Origin: Nageia nagi
Taxonomy: Eukaryota > Pinophyta
DNA length: 64,000 nucleotides
Reading direction: 5' to 3'
Assembly: GCA_050084985.1 (NCBI GenBank)
Contig: JBITNC010000001.1
Location: forward strand, 162,626,001-162,690,000
Under the pieces are notes generated by a model. It was given only the letters and a program-made list of their open reading frames with translations, had not been told where the DNA came from and did not search any database. The first letter of the stretch is position 1. The number at the start of each line of letters is the position of its first letter. The position numbers and the translations under genes are program-made. This document shows positions 1 to 11,987 of the stretch, piece by piece.

Positions 1-894
1 TAATTACCTTACAATTACTTTAAGGATTCAATCATGTTGTTTTCTTTTTAACTCTTTAGAATATCTATTATCTTCTAAGTTAATAAATTGCACTCTAAAT
101 AACTTGTTTAAGGTTTAAATGATTTTCATTTGATCAATTCATTTAAAAATAAAATGCATTCATTCTCATATGTAGATGAAAGGATACTAATTTCATTCAC
201 AATCTCATTTCCATATCTTAAATCATTTACAAATGTATTTATAACTCACATTTACTAAATGCAAATTTAAAATAAAGTAACCTCTTTAAAACATTTATCA
301 TAATCAAGTGTACTTCATAAATTACATTTTTTCTCATCTCAATGAGTTTAGAAAATCATTAATATCCTTTTTTACAATACATGAAATATACAATTGCTAT
401 CTCATTGCAGAACTTGGCCAATCTCTTCATGTGGAAAGTGAGCCTCTAGTATGTATGTAAACTTTAGGTAGATCAAATTAGCACTTCGTTTTGAGTTCCA
501 AATGCATCTCATTGACATATCAACTATAATGCAAAGTAGGTAATGTAAAATAAGTTCATAATAAGAACTTCCCTTCTTAGCTTATCATGAATGTACATCC
601 TTCTCGATGTGTTAAAATTCAAGTATATCATCATAAACTCCAAGTTCTTGTTAACAAATATACAATAATGATGCAAGCAAATCTCATGCATTTTCCCATG
701 GTCTAAAGTATGTATATGTTTAAATTTACAATACTTGTAAATAAAAACATGTATTTGCATAACATTTCATTTTATGAATGCATTTATATTTCCTTTATAA
801 AGATAAATAATAGATTCATTCAAAAATTAAATTATTTATACATATAATCTATTTTGTATTTTATTTTTCAAAATAGAAATTAGATTAAATAAAT

Positions 895-897
<3 letters not shown>
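1..897. other. AT-rich intergenic DNA, no gene seen
   Basis: No open frame here shows a recognisable domain or protein-like composition. The DNA is strongly AT-rich and I see no tandem structure until the microsatellite that follows. Confidence 0.6.

Positions 898-969
<72 letters not shown>
898..969. repeat. (TA)n microsatellite
   Basis: About 70 bp of alternating T and A with one interruption near 943-947. Long TA tracts slip readily in replication and in assembly, so the exact length is uncertain. It ends abruptly against a GC-richer island. Confidence 0.95.
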
Positions 970-1223
970 GCATCGTACACCATGTGCCATGCTTCTTACC
1001 CCCACTAATTAACATATAACAAGAAGGGGGAAGGGCTAGGTGCACCATGCGTTGACTCCAACTCACTCCCCTAACATGGTGGGAAAAAGGATGGGTGTTG
1101 GCACACACCATGCTTGGTCTCCCCACCCCACCTTTACATAGCCTACAGGGCTAAGGCAAGGTCAACTGCCATGCCACTCTCCTCTCCTCTTGACCCTTTT
1201 ATTTAGGCCATAGAATAAATAAT
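970..1223. other. GC-richer island between two microsatellites
   Basis: A roughly 240-bp stretch of clearly higher GC than its surroundings, lying between the TA microsatellite and a CA microsatellite. It has C-runs and repeated ACCATG-like words but no convincing reading frame. It could be a fragment of a mobile element or of old coding DNA. I cannot assign it. Confidence 0.4.
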
Positions 1224-1242
1224 ACACACACACACACACACA
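1224..1242. repeat. (AC)n microsatellite
   Basis: An uninterrupted AC dinucleotide run of about nine to ten units. Confidence 0.9.
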
Positions 1243-2110
1243 AAGTTAAGTAAAAAAACATATTTTAATGTAAAACTAAATTTCAGTTTAAAATATAATA
1301 TTATAAATCTAGTTTTACAAAAAAAACTATAATTATTATTATTATTTTTTTTTATTAAACATAAAACATTTTATAGGGGTTTCTATGAACTCTTCATGAT
1401 CTTCTTATCTTCTAAGCTATTGGGTTCTCATACAAGATCTAATTACCAAAAAAACCCCAATTATTTGTAACCCCAAAACTAAAATCAAATGCATTTTCAT
1501 AGAATAAATGAACCTAGGATGTAGATTTTAAAATATATGGTTTTTTTTTGGTTTCATCTAGATTATTTTTCTAGAAAGGAAAATAGTAAACATGCATTTA
1601 AAATACAATTTTTTTAATAAAAACCATAAAGTATTTTATAATTTGATGCTTGTTTTCTATCTCATGGGTTTAATTAAACTAACATTCATTTCAAATTTAA
1701 ATGGGTAAACTATCTTTGAAAAATGCAATACCCAGAACCAATACTTGTTCTTAAAAATTACAACAATCAAATTTCATTTTGTAGAAATAAACAAAAACTA
1801 GCATGCATAAAGAAAACCTAAAATTTGCAAGCAAATCCTTTTGTATTTTCCTCCTCCAACAATGCAAGCTCAATCCAAAATCCAAGAGTGTGCAAGCTCC
1901 AAAAATATTACCAAAAATCCACACAATGTAGCATACAAAAGAGCATTTTGTAGTTGCAAAAAAATTGCCAAGGTTGCAGTTACAAAACCTCTTCAAAAAA
2001 ATCACGAGAAAAAAACTAAAAATAACTATTTTACTTTAGGTCTAATATTGTATATTTTAAAACCTAATTTTAAAATAAATAATACATAACATATATTTTA
2101 GATACTTAAT
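1243..2110. other. AT-rich intergenic DNA, no gene seen
   Basis: Contains overlapping short open frames on both strands (about 1751-2089) without any domain signature. I treat them as chance frames in AT-rich DNA. Confidence 0.5.
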
Positions 2111-4082
2111 TTAATATTTGAAACTATTAAAATATCAATACCATTTAGTCTATATACTAAATTATATTATTTAAATATCTAGATATTAATGCAATTATTA
2201 AATATGTACTTTTCTTTTGGTATTAACTATTTATTTCTATTTTGTAGACCAAAGTAAATAACCAAAGGTAAGAAAAACATACACAACCATGTAGCATAAG
2301 GGAAAAATAGAGCTCTTTTGCCAAAAAGGTAACTCTTTAGCTTGTAATCATAAAACATAATAAAATACCTAGATCCATTCATACTTCCCTTATGGGATGA
2401 GTCATCATTTTCATATCCATTTTACATCCAATGAACGGACCCACTCACTTAGGCACCTGTTCTTGTAACCACATCAATTCCTTGTTGTATCAAATTTACA
2501 AGAATATATGAAATAATCATTCATAATAATGTAAGAAATTATAAATAAATGGTGTCATAAACATATTTTTAACACAAACATGCTCATCATAACATGGTTT
2601 CAAATGCATAAAATAGTCTTAAGGGGAGGGTTACCACACATTGTATGCCCCTTTTTGACTTAGTTTCCCCAGGAAAGCTCCATGGATGGGGTTATAAAGA
2701 TAAAACAAAGATGGGGTAAGATGATATTATGAGGTTACCCCATGAATTCATCAAAAAATATCATATTATGATATTTGAAACTATTAAAATATCAATACCA
2801 TTTAGTCTATATACTAAATTAAATTATTTAAATATCTATATATTAATGTAGTTATTAAATATGTACTTTTCTTTTGGTATTAACTATTTATTTCTATTTT
2901 GTAGACCAAAGTAAATAACCAAAGGTAAGAAAAACATACACAACCATGTAGCATAAGGGAAATATAGAGCTCTTTTGCCAAAAAGGTAACCTCTTAGCTT
3001 GTAATCATAAAATATAATAAAATACCTAGATCCATTCATACTTCCCTTATGGGATGAGGCATCATTTTCATATCCATTTTACATCCAATGAAAGGACCCA
3101 CTCACTTAGGCACCTGTTCTTGTAACCACATCAATTCCTTGTTGTATCAAATTTACAAGAATATATGAAATAATCATTCATAATAATGTAAGAAATTATA
3201 AATAAATGGTGTCATAAACATATTTTTAACACAAACATGCTCATCATAACATGGTTTCAAATGCATAAAATAGTATTAAGGGGAGGGTTACCACACCTTG
3301 TATGCCCCTTTTTGACTTAGTTTCCCTAAGAAAGCTCCATGGATGGGGTTATCAAGATAAAAATAAGATGGGGTAAGATGATATTATGAGGTTACCCTAG
3401 GAATTCATCAAAAAATATCATATTATGATATTTGAAACTATTAAAATATCAATACCATTTAGTCTATATACTAAATTAAATTATTTAAATATCTATATAT
3501 TAATGTAGTTATTAAATATGTACTTTTCTTTTGGTATTAACTATTTATTTCTATTTTGTAGACCAAAGTAAATAACCAAAGGTAAGAAAAACATACACAA
3601 CCATGTAGCATAAGGGAAATATAGAGCTCTTTTGCCAAAAAGGTAACCTCTTAGCTTGTAATCATAAAATATAATAAAATACCTAGATCCATTCATACTT
3701 CCCTTATGGGATGAGGCATCATTTTCATATCCATTTTACATCCAATGAAAGGACCCACTCACTTAGGCACCTGTTCTTGTAACCATATCAATTCCTTGTT
3801 GTATCAAATTTACAAGAATATATGAAATAATCATTCATAATAATGTAAGAAATTATAAATAAATGGTGTCATAAACATATTTTTAACACAAACATGCTCA
3901 TCATAACATGGTTTCAAATGCATAAAATAGTATTAAGGGGAGGGTTACCACACCTTGTATGCCCCTTTTTGACTTAGTTTCCCCAGGAAAGCTCCATGGA
4001 TGGGGTTATCAAGATAAAAATAAGATGGGGTAAGATGATATTATGAGGTTACCCTAGGAATTCATCAAAAAATATCATATTA
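2111..4082. repeat. Three tandem copies of a 657-bp unit
   Basis: The segment beginning TTTGAAACTATTAAAATATC recurs with its GAAACT at 2120, 2777 and 3434, an exact 657-bp period. The copies differ by few substitutions. Copies 2 and 3 share several differences from copy 1, so they look like the most recent duplication. The third copy ends at about 4082, where the sequence leaves the repeat. Each unit carries a G-run segment followed by a C-run segment but no plausible gene. Copies this long and similar suggest recent unequal crossing-over. Confidence 0.95.
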
Positions 4083-7000
4083 AAGCATTGATGATGCCTT
4101 TGGCTCTACTCTCCAATATAGCTTCCTTCGACCATTGCCCATGATGCAACCAAAAGCTCTCCTCTCCTCATTTGATGAATGTGGGTGTTTTCTTCATTTA
4201 TGATACTAGGGAGTTCATAGGTTATAAACAACTTCAATATCCCTTCACTAATTAATATGACCATTGGCATATTATTGTTGTAAGGAATAAGAGCATGGAT
4301 GTTGTTGCTGTAAGCTGCAAAAGATGTGGACATGACTTGATCACTTCTACTCTTGATTACATCCTTTTGACCTACCTTCCCACCATGTTAATACTGGTAT
4401 CTACTAAAGCAAATGAATCATTGATGATATATACAAGATAATGACCAACATATCAATATTGGTATCTAACAAAGTAGTGGCTAATAAATCAACATTGGTA
4501 TCTATTAGAGCAATGGCCAATGAATCACTATTATAATTTACTAAAGTAGTGGTCAATTAGGACTTGGATTAAAAGAGAGATCCAAATGAAGCTCATTATT
4601 AGATGTGCATAGAATCTTATCCTAGGGGATAAACCAAACTATTTCCTTAGCTTGTAAAGCATTGATCTCTCTCTATCATGCCTAAACATTGCATGAAGCT
4701 TTGGAGTAACCTAGGATAGATACCTAATAATACATGGTATGAACATTGCAATATGCATGTATTCTCACACCTGGAGCAAATACATATAGACTATGGTCAT
4801 ATTAAATGGATTTACCCACTATGATAATGTTGTGTAAATCCCTATAGAACTATGCTAATATGAATGGTCCCCATGCATACATTGTCCCCCTAGCACAAAT
4901 ATTCCTCATAATCCAAACCAATTCTAATAAAAGATGGAATTATTCTTGTCCAAACATAATAATGTCATAATAATAAAAGCTATTAGTGATCATAGGCTCC
5001 TCACCTTAAGATCATACTTGTATGATGTATGAAGGTATGATATCCTATGCTCCCAATCATGGTCAACATTGCATGTGAGTCAGGTAGATAGCGTGTTGCT
5101 CTCCAATTGATCACTAATGATGGAATGTGATACCAATCACCCATGAATAGAACTATGCCAAATCTTATACATGTCTAAGAGTGTAAGTATCATGTATCTT
5201 GGAGGCAAGTGGAATGTATTAGAATATGAATCCCAATGCTTTATCAACTTATTAGAGCTATCAAAAGAGGAAATTCGATTTGAATATGGTATGTAGTAAC
5301 CAAATCATATAGTCATGTTGCCTCTAACATATCATTATTATTGTTGGAATGAATTCAACCTCATGCCCTATCCAATGCATTCAACTTCATAGGGTCCCCT
5401 CATACAAGGTATTTTTGATCCTCAAAAGCATAAATGCATAAAATTCATTAATAATTATAAATATGAAAAATATTAAACAAAGTGATTATGCATGCTAAGG
5501 AAAACACTAGAGGCATAATCACCTTATAGCATAGGTAATAACATAATAAAATATAAACCATTCTCCCTCCTAATTAAAATGTAAATCAAATCCTTAAATG
5601 CAAGTAATGATAACCCAATCAAAATATATTTAATTTGAAATAAATATAAAAATAAAATAAATCCCTTAAAATTCTATTTGAGGAAATAACATGAGAAAAC
5701 CCCTCCATATTTTTCATGTGTTAAGTAGAAAAATGAGACCCTAAGGTTTTGAAAATAGAGGTAGTAAGTAAAAAATTGCAATGAAAAGGAAAAATGGTGG
5801 AGAAATAGAACTCATGATATGATTCGTGGGGAGACTCCTCACATACTCTATAACATGTCCCTTCCTCCTAGCCAAGGTATGCTTTATCATCCTCCAATCA
5901 ACCTTTGCCATGTCACCATAATGAGGAGAAAATAAAGTGGTTAAAAAAGGATGAATGGACCCCACTTCATGGTAGAAACAAGCTTAAAAATACCAATAGA
6001 CCAATGGAATCACTTATTCAACAAGAAGATAGGTAGATGGTAGAGCTCTAGGTAAGTAATGCAATAGGTGAGAATGATAAAGATCTTTTATATTTTTTCC
6101 CATTTTTATTATTTCATTCTAAAATCCTAAATTGTACTTCTAGAATTAAAATCTCAAAATAGATACATTCAACATTGGATTTTATGGTCTATATATGGAA
6201 TGAAATATGTTACATCTCTCTCATTTCTTTTTGAAAAATTAATTTAGCAATTTTAAAAGTGTCGATGCCATTATTTCATAAATATGGGTTTTAATGAAAA
6301 TGCTAACCAACTATGTCAAAGATAGATTTTGCTAATTCAATGAAAATCCTAATGCCAATGACATGTCAAAACTATCTTCAAGGTGTTAGTGTTGTAAAAT
6401 TTAAGGATTTTTATTGCAAAAATTTTCATATCTGATAATCTTAAACCATTATTTATCTGAATATCTCATAACAAGTTTAAACATTAAATTAATATCTCTC
6501 ATGACTATTTTTCAAAGGTAATGCTTTTTTTACTAACAAATTCTAAAATTATATGCCATGGTAACCCCATGAGCATAATTTATCAAAAATTGTAGGTCAT
6601 CTGATAGAAGAATCTATTAAAGCTTGGGGCATGTTTTAACCTCATCATCTTAATGTTCATAGACTATGAGTTGCAACAACAATAGTCTAACAAAATATAT
6701 TATATTTATTTCATCCTTGCTCTTACTTTGAATATTATTTCCATGGATATAATCTATGCAAGTATTATTTTTCTAATTTCCATAGATCATCCCAAAGAAT
6801 AGGACCTCAAAGGTACCATCAACACATAGGATGCCATTTTGACTTGATCACACTATAGAAGCTAGTACAAGGGGCAATACAAGACTAAAAGGAGAAAATG
6901 AGATCTCATATTCAATATAGAAATCATGGAATGGAAGTACACATTAACCTTAAAATTTTTTTCATTTATCTAAACTTTTTTGTATTATGCAATTTCAATG

Positions 7001-7341
7001 CTTTTCATTTCATATCCAAAGAGGAGAAAAATGTAGATGCCTAAAAATAATTTATTATTTATTTAATAAATCATATTTTAGAATTATCTAAAGATTAAAA
7101 AGAATATTACAAATGTCAAGAGAAATTTGATATTACAATGCAACACCATGTCTTAGATTAAATGCAATATCATTTATCATAGTTCATATATTAAAGTATC
7201 TTGAATATTACAAAGATTATATTATTGTTATAAGTCAGATTTCACTTCTTTCTATGTCCTTGTAGGTTATAAATGGAGTAGTTGGAGGTTGAAATCCCTA
7301 TCAGATCTCTTTGATAAGTGGTAATAGGTTACTATAATATA
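4083..7341. other. Intergenic DNA, no gene seen
   Basis: Over 3 kb of AT-rich sequence without a recognisable domain, RNA gene or long terminal repeat. The open frames here (for example 4106-4333 and 5741-5965, minus) have no motif and no homologous copy elsewhere in the window. A weak short tandem repeat is listed separately. Confidence 0.5.
4394..4560. repeat. Degenerate minisatellite, about 50-bp unit
   Basis: The words TTGGTATCTA, AAAGTAGTGG and CCAATGAATCA recur about three times at spacings near 50 bp. The copies are diverged, so the call is tentative. Confidence 0.5.
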
Positions 7342-10300
7342 AAATAAGAAATTGAAGACCCAACGAACCAAAGGTGAATTAGTGATGGGAATGGAAGGGG
7401 AAGAGGAGGAAATGATTAATTTTGAATCATTTACACACCTTATGACCATCATAAATCATGTAGTTGCATATAGAATAATTGTTATGAGTATCAATTTCTT
7501 GATGAAATTGTGTTTACCAATGTGTGTGGATTAATCTTGCCCTGCAAGATGAAGTGACCATCACAGGTGAAGATGTGTTTTCCCATGTTTGGTACTTTTA
7601 AAATTCAAAATTTTGAAATGGAGGGAAAAAAATGATATACCTTATTTAAATCTAAAAATTTATCTAAGGTTAGAAATATAAATTTAATGGATAAAAGTTG
7701 AATGTCTATATTATTACCACATAGGGCTAATAGTAAAAACACTATTAGATAGAGACTAAGGTCTCCTTATGGTATTATAAGATATTTAATGGGTAGAAAA
7801 AAAATGAAATATTGACCCTACTTATTTTTGGTTTTTTATGTTAATTGTGGATAATAGTTGGTAATAATTTACCAGTTAATAAAAAAAGCTTCAAGTTATT
7901 TAATACCATTTCAATCATCAATAACTTTAAGCAAACCTACCCTAAAAATTATTAAAGGTGTGAAGAGACATGCATTTGGACACACTTGAACCCCTTTAGC
8001 TATAAATAAATGAGTAGAGCATTAGAAAAATACCTACCTATCTATATTTTATTATTAAATTCTTGTTATTTTCAAGCTTGTGTGTAGAGTTACATGAAAA
8101 AAAAGTCTCTCTTCCCTTTTCAAGTTAAGGTGCATTATTTTACATTATTTTTACCCAATTAAATTAGTCATATTTTTTAAGTATTTAATAAGTTGTATGA
8201 AAGTAAAGAAGTGAGATTTTCTTTTGTTATTTTTTCTTTATTCAGATGTAGGGGTGAAAAATTTCATGTACAAATTGTATTATGTATTTTATGATATTTT
8301 AAGGAGACTAGTCAAATATTTATTCTTATGTCTTTAGCTAAAATTTAACAAATTTATTGATATGAATTTTATTAAATTCTTAATATGATGTTTATCATAA
8401 TATTTGATAAAGTTTTGTAGAATTAATTGTTAGAAATGTTGTACCACTTGAAGAGATATAATGTTTATTTTATTTTAAGGTTTGTACCATGTCATTTTCT
8501 TTAAAAAGTAAAAAAGTAGGATTTTCTTTTATTATTCTCTTTTTATTTAGATGTAGGGATGAAAAATTTTACATACAAATTGTATTATGTATTTTATAAT
8601 ATTTTAAGAAGACTAGTCAAATATTTCATCATATGCTTTTAGCTAGAATTTAATAAATTTATTTTGATATGAATTTTATTAAATTCTTAATATAATGTTT
8701 ATCATAATATTTGATAAAGTTTTATAGAATTAATTGTTGTTAGAAATGTTGTACCATTTGAAAATATAGTTGTTATTTTATTTAAAAGTTGGTACCATAT
8801 ATTTTTCTTTAAAAAGTAAAAGAGTGGGATTTTCTTTAATTATTCTTCCTTTATTTAGATGTAGGGGTGGAAAATTTTATGTACAAATTGTATTATGCAT
8901 TTTATGATATTTTAAGAAGACTACTCAAATATTTCTTCTTATGCCTTTAACTAGAATTTAATAAATTTATTTTGACATGAATTTTATTAAATTCTTAAAT
9001 GAAATAAGAAATTGAAGACCCAACGAACCAAAGGTGAATTAGTGATGGGAATGGAAGGGTAAGAGGAGGAAATGATTAATTTTGAATCATTTACACACCT
9101 TATGACCATCATAAATCATGTAGTTGCATATAGAATAATTGTTATGAGTATCAATTTCTTGATGAAATTGTGTTTACCAATGTGTGTGGATTAATCTTGC
9201 CCTGCAAGATGAAGTGACCATCACAGGTAAAGATGTGTTTTCCCCTGTTTGGTACTTTTAAAATTTAAAATTTTGAAATGGAGGGAAAAAAATGATATAC
9301 CTTATTTAAATCTAAAAATTTATCTAAGGTTAGAAATATAAATTTAATGGATAAAAGTTGAATGTCTATATTATTACCACATAGGGCTAATAGTAAAAAC
9401 ACTATTAGATAGAGACTAAGATCTCCTTATGGTATTATAAGATATTTAATGGGTAGAAAAATAATGAAATATTGACCCTACTTATTTTTGGTTTTTTATG
9501 TTAATTGTGGATAATAGTTGGTAATAATTTACCAGTTAATAAAAAAAGCTTCAAGTTATTTAATACCATTTCAATCATCAATAACTTTAAGCAAACCTAC
9601 CCTAAAAATTATTAAAGGTGTGAAGAGACATGCATTTGGACACACTTGAACCCCTTTAGCTATAAATAAATGAGTAGAGCATTAGAAAAATACCTACCTA
9701 TCTATATTTTATTATTTAAATTCTTGTTATTTTCAAGCTTGTGTGTAGAGTTACATGAAAAAAAAGTCTCTCTTCCCTTTTCAAGTCAAGGTGCATTATT
9801 TTACATTATTTTTACCCAATTAAATTAGTCATATTTTTTAAGTATTTAATAAGTTGTATGAAAGTAAAGAAGTGAGATTTTCTTTTGTTATTTTTTCTTT
9901 ATTCAGATGTAGGGGTGAAAAATTTCATGTACAAATTGTATTATGTATTTTATGATATTTTAATGAGACTAGTCAAATATTTATTCTTATGTCTTTAGCT
10001 AAAATTTAATAAATTTATTGATATGAATTTTATTAAATTCTTAATATGATGTTTTTCATAATATTTGATAAAGTTTTGTAGAATTAATTGTTAGAAATGT
10101 TGTACCATTTGAAGAGATATAATGTTTATTTTATTTTAAGGTTTGTACCATGTCATTTTCTTTAAAAAGTAAAAAAGTAGGATTTTATTTTATTATTCTC
10201 CTTTTATTTAGATGTAGGGATGGAAAATTTTACATACAAATTGTATTATGTATTTTATAATATTTTAAGAAGACTAGTCAAATATTTCATCATATGCTTT

Positions 10301-10661
10301 TAGCTAGAATTTAATAAATTTATTTTGATATGAATTTTATTAAATTCTTAATATAATGTTTATCATAATATTTGATAAAGTTTTATAGAATTAATTGTTG
10401 TTAGAAATGTTGTACCATTTGAAAATATAGTTGTTATTTTATTTAAAAGTTGGTACCATATATTTTTCTTTAAAAAGTAAAAGAATGGGATTTTCTTTAA
10501 TTATTCTTCCTTTATTTAGATGTAGGGGTGGAAAATTTTATGTACAAATTGTATTATGCATTTTATGATATTTTAAGAAGACTACTCAAATATTTCTTCT
10601 TATGCCTTTAACTATAATTTAATAAATTTATTTTGACATGAATTTTATTAAATTCTTAATA
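7342..10661. repeat. 1.66-kb direct tandem duplication
   Basis: Copy 1 runs from about 7342 to 9001 and copy 2 from about 9002 to 10661. The shared start AAATAAGAAATTGAAGACCC occurs at both 7342 and 9002. The copies differ by roughly ten changes by eye, so the event is young. The join lies at about 8998-9002, inside a 310-bp satellite-like unit, which leaves copy 1's last unit truncated while copy 2 reads through. A few bases (AAAT) are ambiguous at the join. Confidence 0.95.
8202..8998. repeat. AT-rich satellite-like array, about 310-bp unit (array 1)
   Basis: Units of about 305-315 bp begin near 8202, 8512 and 8819 and share the words AGATGTAGGG, GTACAAATTGTATTATG, AAGACTAGTCAAATATTT and TTGATAAAGTTTT. 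Units are diverged from one another but each is highly similar to its counterpart in arrays 2 and 3. The third unit is cut by the 1.66-kb duplication join. Confidence 0.9.
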
Positions 10662-10984
10662 TAATGTTTATCATAATGTTTGATAAAGTTTTATAGAATT
10701 AATTGTTGTTAAAAATGTTATACCATTTGAAAAGACATAGTGGTTATTTTATTTAAAGGTTGGTACCATCTATTTTTCTTTAAATAGTTAAGAAGTGAAA
10801 TTTTCTTTTATTATTCTTTCTTTATTTAGATGTAATAGTATAAAATTTCATGTACAAATTGTATTATGTATTTTATGATATTTTAAAGAGACTAGTCAAA
10901 TATTTCTCTTTATACCTATAACTAGAGTTTAATGAATTTATTTTAACATGAGTTTTATTAAAATCTTAATATGATGTTTAGTAT
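9862..10984. repeat. AT-rich satellite-like array, about 310-bp unit (array 2)
   Basis: Same units as array 1 but untruncated: units begin near 9863, 10171, 10481 and 10790. It abuts the 3' noncoding end of copia element B at about 10985, exactly where a 3' LTR would be expected but none is present. Confidence 0.9.
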
Positions 10985-11435
10985 AGAAATGTTATTAAAT
11001 TTATTTAAAATATTGAGATAAAGCGAGTAAGAGAGAAGAGGAAGAGAAAGTAAGAGAGTTTTTCTTCAAATCGATACAATAGAGATGAAATTTTTTTACA
11101 TATTTGTGAGGAAAGAAAGATCTAGTTTGAGACTTGCTACTTTACCAAATACAATCATCAACCATAACTAGTTTCAATGTACATGAAGTAGTCATCCAAT
11201 TGGAAGTCATGAAGAGTCTTCAAGAGCTTGCATACTTGAAGTAAGCAACTTGCAAGTCATAAGCAGCTCCAATAATAAGATCAGTTAGATGCATCATATT
11301 CATATCAACAAAGATAGATAAATTACATAAATGCCATCATAAACTGATTAATGGTGCCCTATAAGTCATCATGAAGATGCCATGCCAAAAAATTATAGTT
11401 ATCTACTATATAAAAAATATGTGTTGATTATCATT

Positions 11436-11905
11436 ACAAAATAAAGCATACACATATGAGTTCTTCACATGTGGATAATTGAATAGTGCTAAAAGACACA
11501 TAAGAGTTCTTCACACATGGATAATTGAATAGTGCTAGATCATGCACATAAAAGTTCCTCACACACGGATAACTGAACAATGCTAAAAGACACATAAGAG
11601 TTCCTCACAAATGGATAATTGAATAGTGTAAGATTAATAAAAAAATAGAGTATGCACATACGAGTTCCTCACATATGGATAATTAAACAATGCTAAAATA
11701 CATATAAGAATTTCTCACATATAGATAACTAAATAATGTAAGATTGATAAAAAATATAGTATGCACATACTAGTTCCTCACATATATATATCTGAATAGT
11801 GTTAAAAGACAAATAAGAGTTCTTCACATATGGATAACTAAATAGTGCTAGATTGGCCAATTTGGACAACAATTTCCTCATGTAGAATGAACTTACCATG
11901 AAAGT
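11436..11905 (-). repeat. Minisatellite in element B 3' noncoding region, first copy
   Basis: The words GAGTTCCTCACATATGGATA and AACTGAATAGTGCTA recur at about 45-55 bp intervals for eight or so imperfect units between the end of pol and the lost 3' LTR. Element C carries a different-looking but similarly placed array (33,540-33,850). I see no coding capacity. Confidence 0.85.
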
Positions 11906-11987
11906 GTACAATAAAATCAACACTATATAGCATAAAATCCTAATAAGGGTGAAGTTATGATCATAAACATAAATTCAACATAAGAAT

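Noticed and set aside
7352-7534. 60-codon ORF repeated in both copies of the 1.66-kb duplication
   Set aside because: It is preserved only because the duplication is recent; composition and lack of motif give no support for coding.
11436-11905. Repeated units with near-constant spacing, considered as a CRISPR-like array
   Set aside because: The units are imperfect tandem minisatellites without unique spacers, inside the noncoding region of a plant retroelement.
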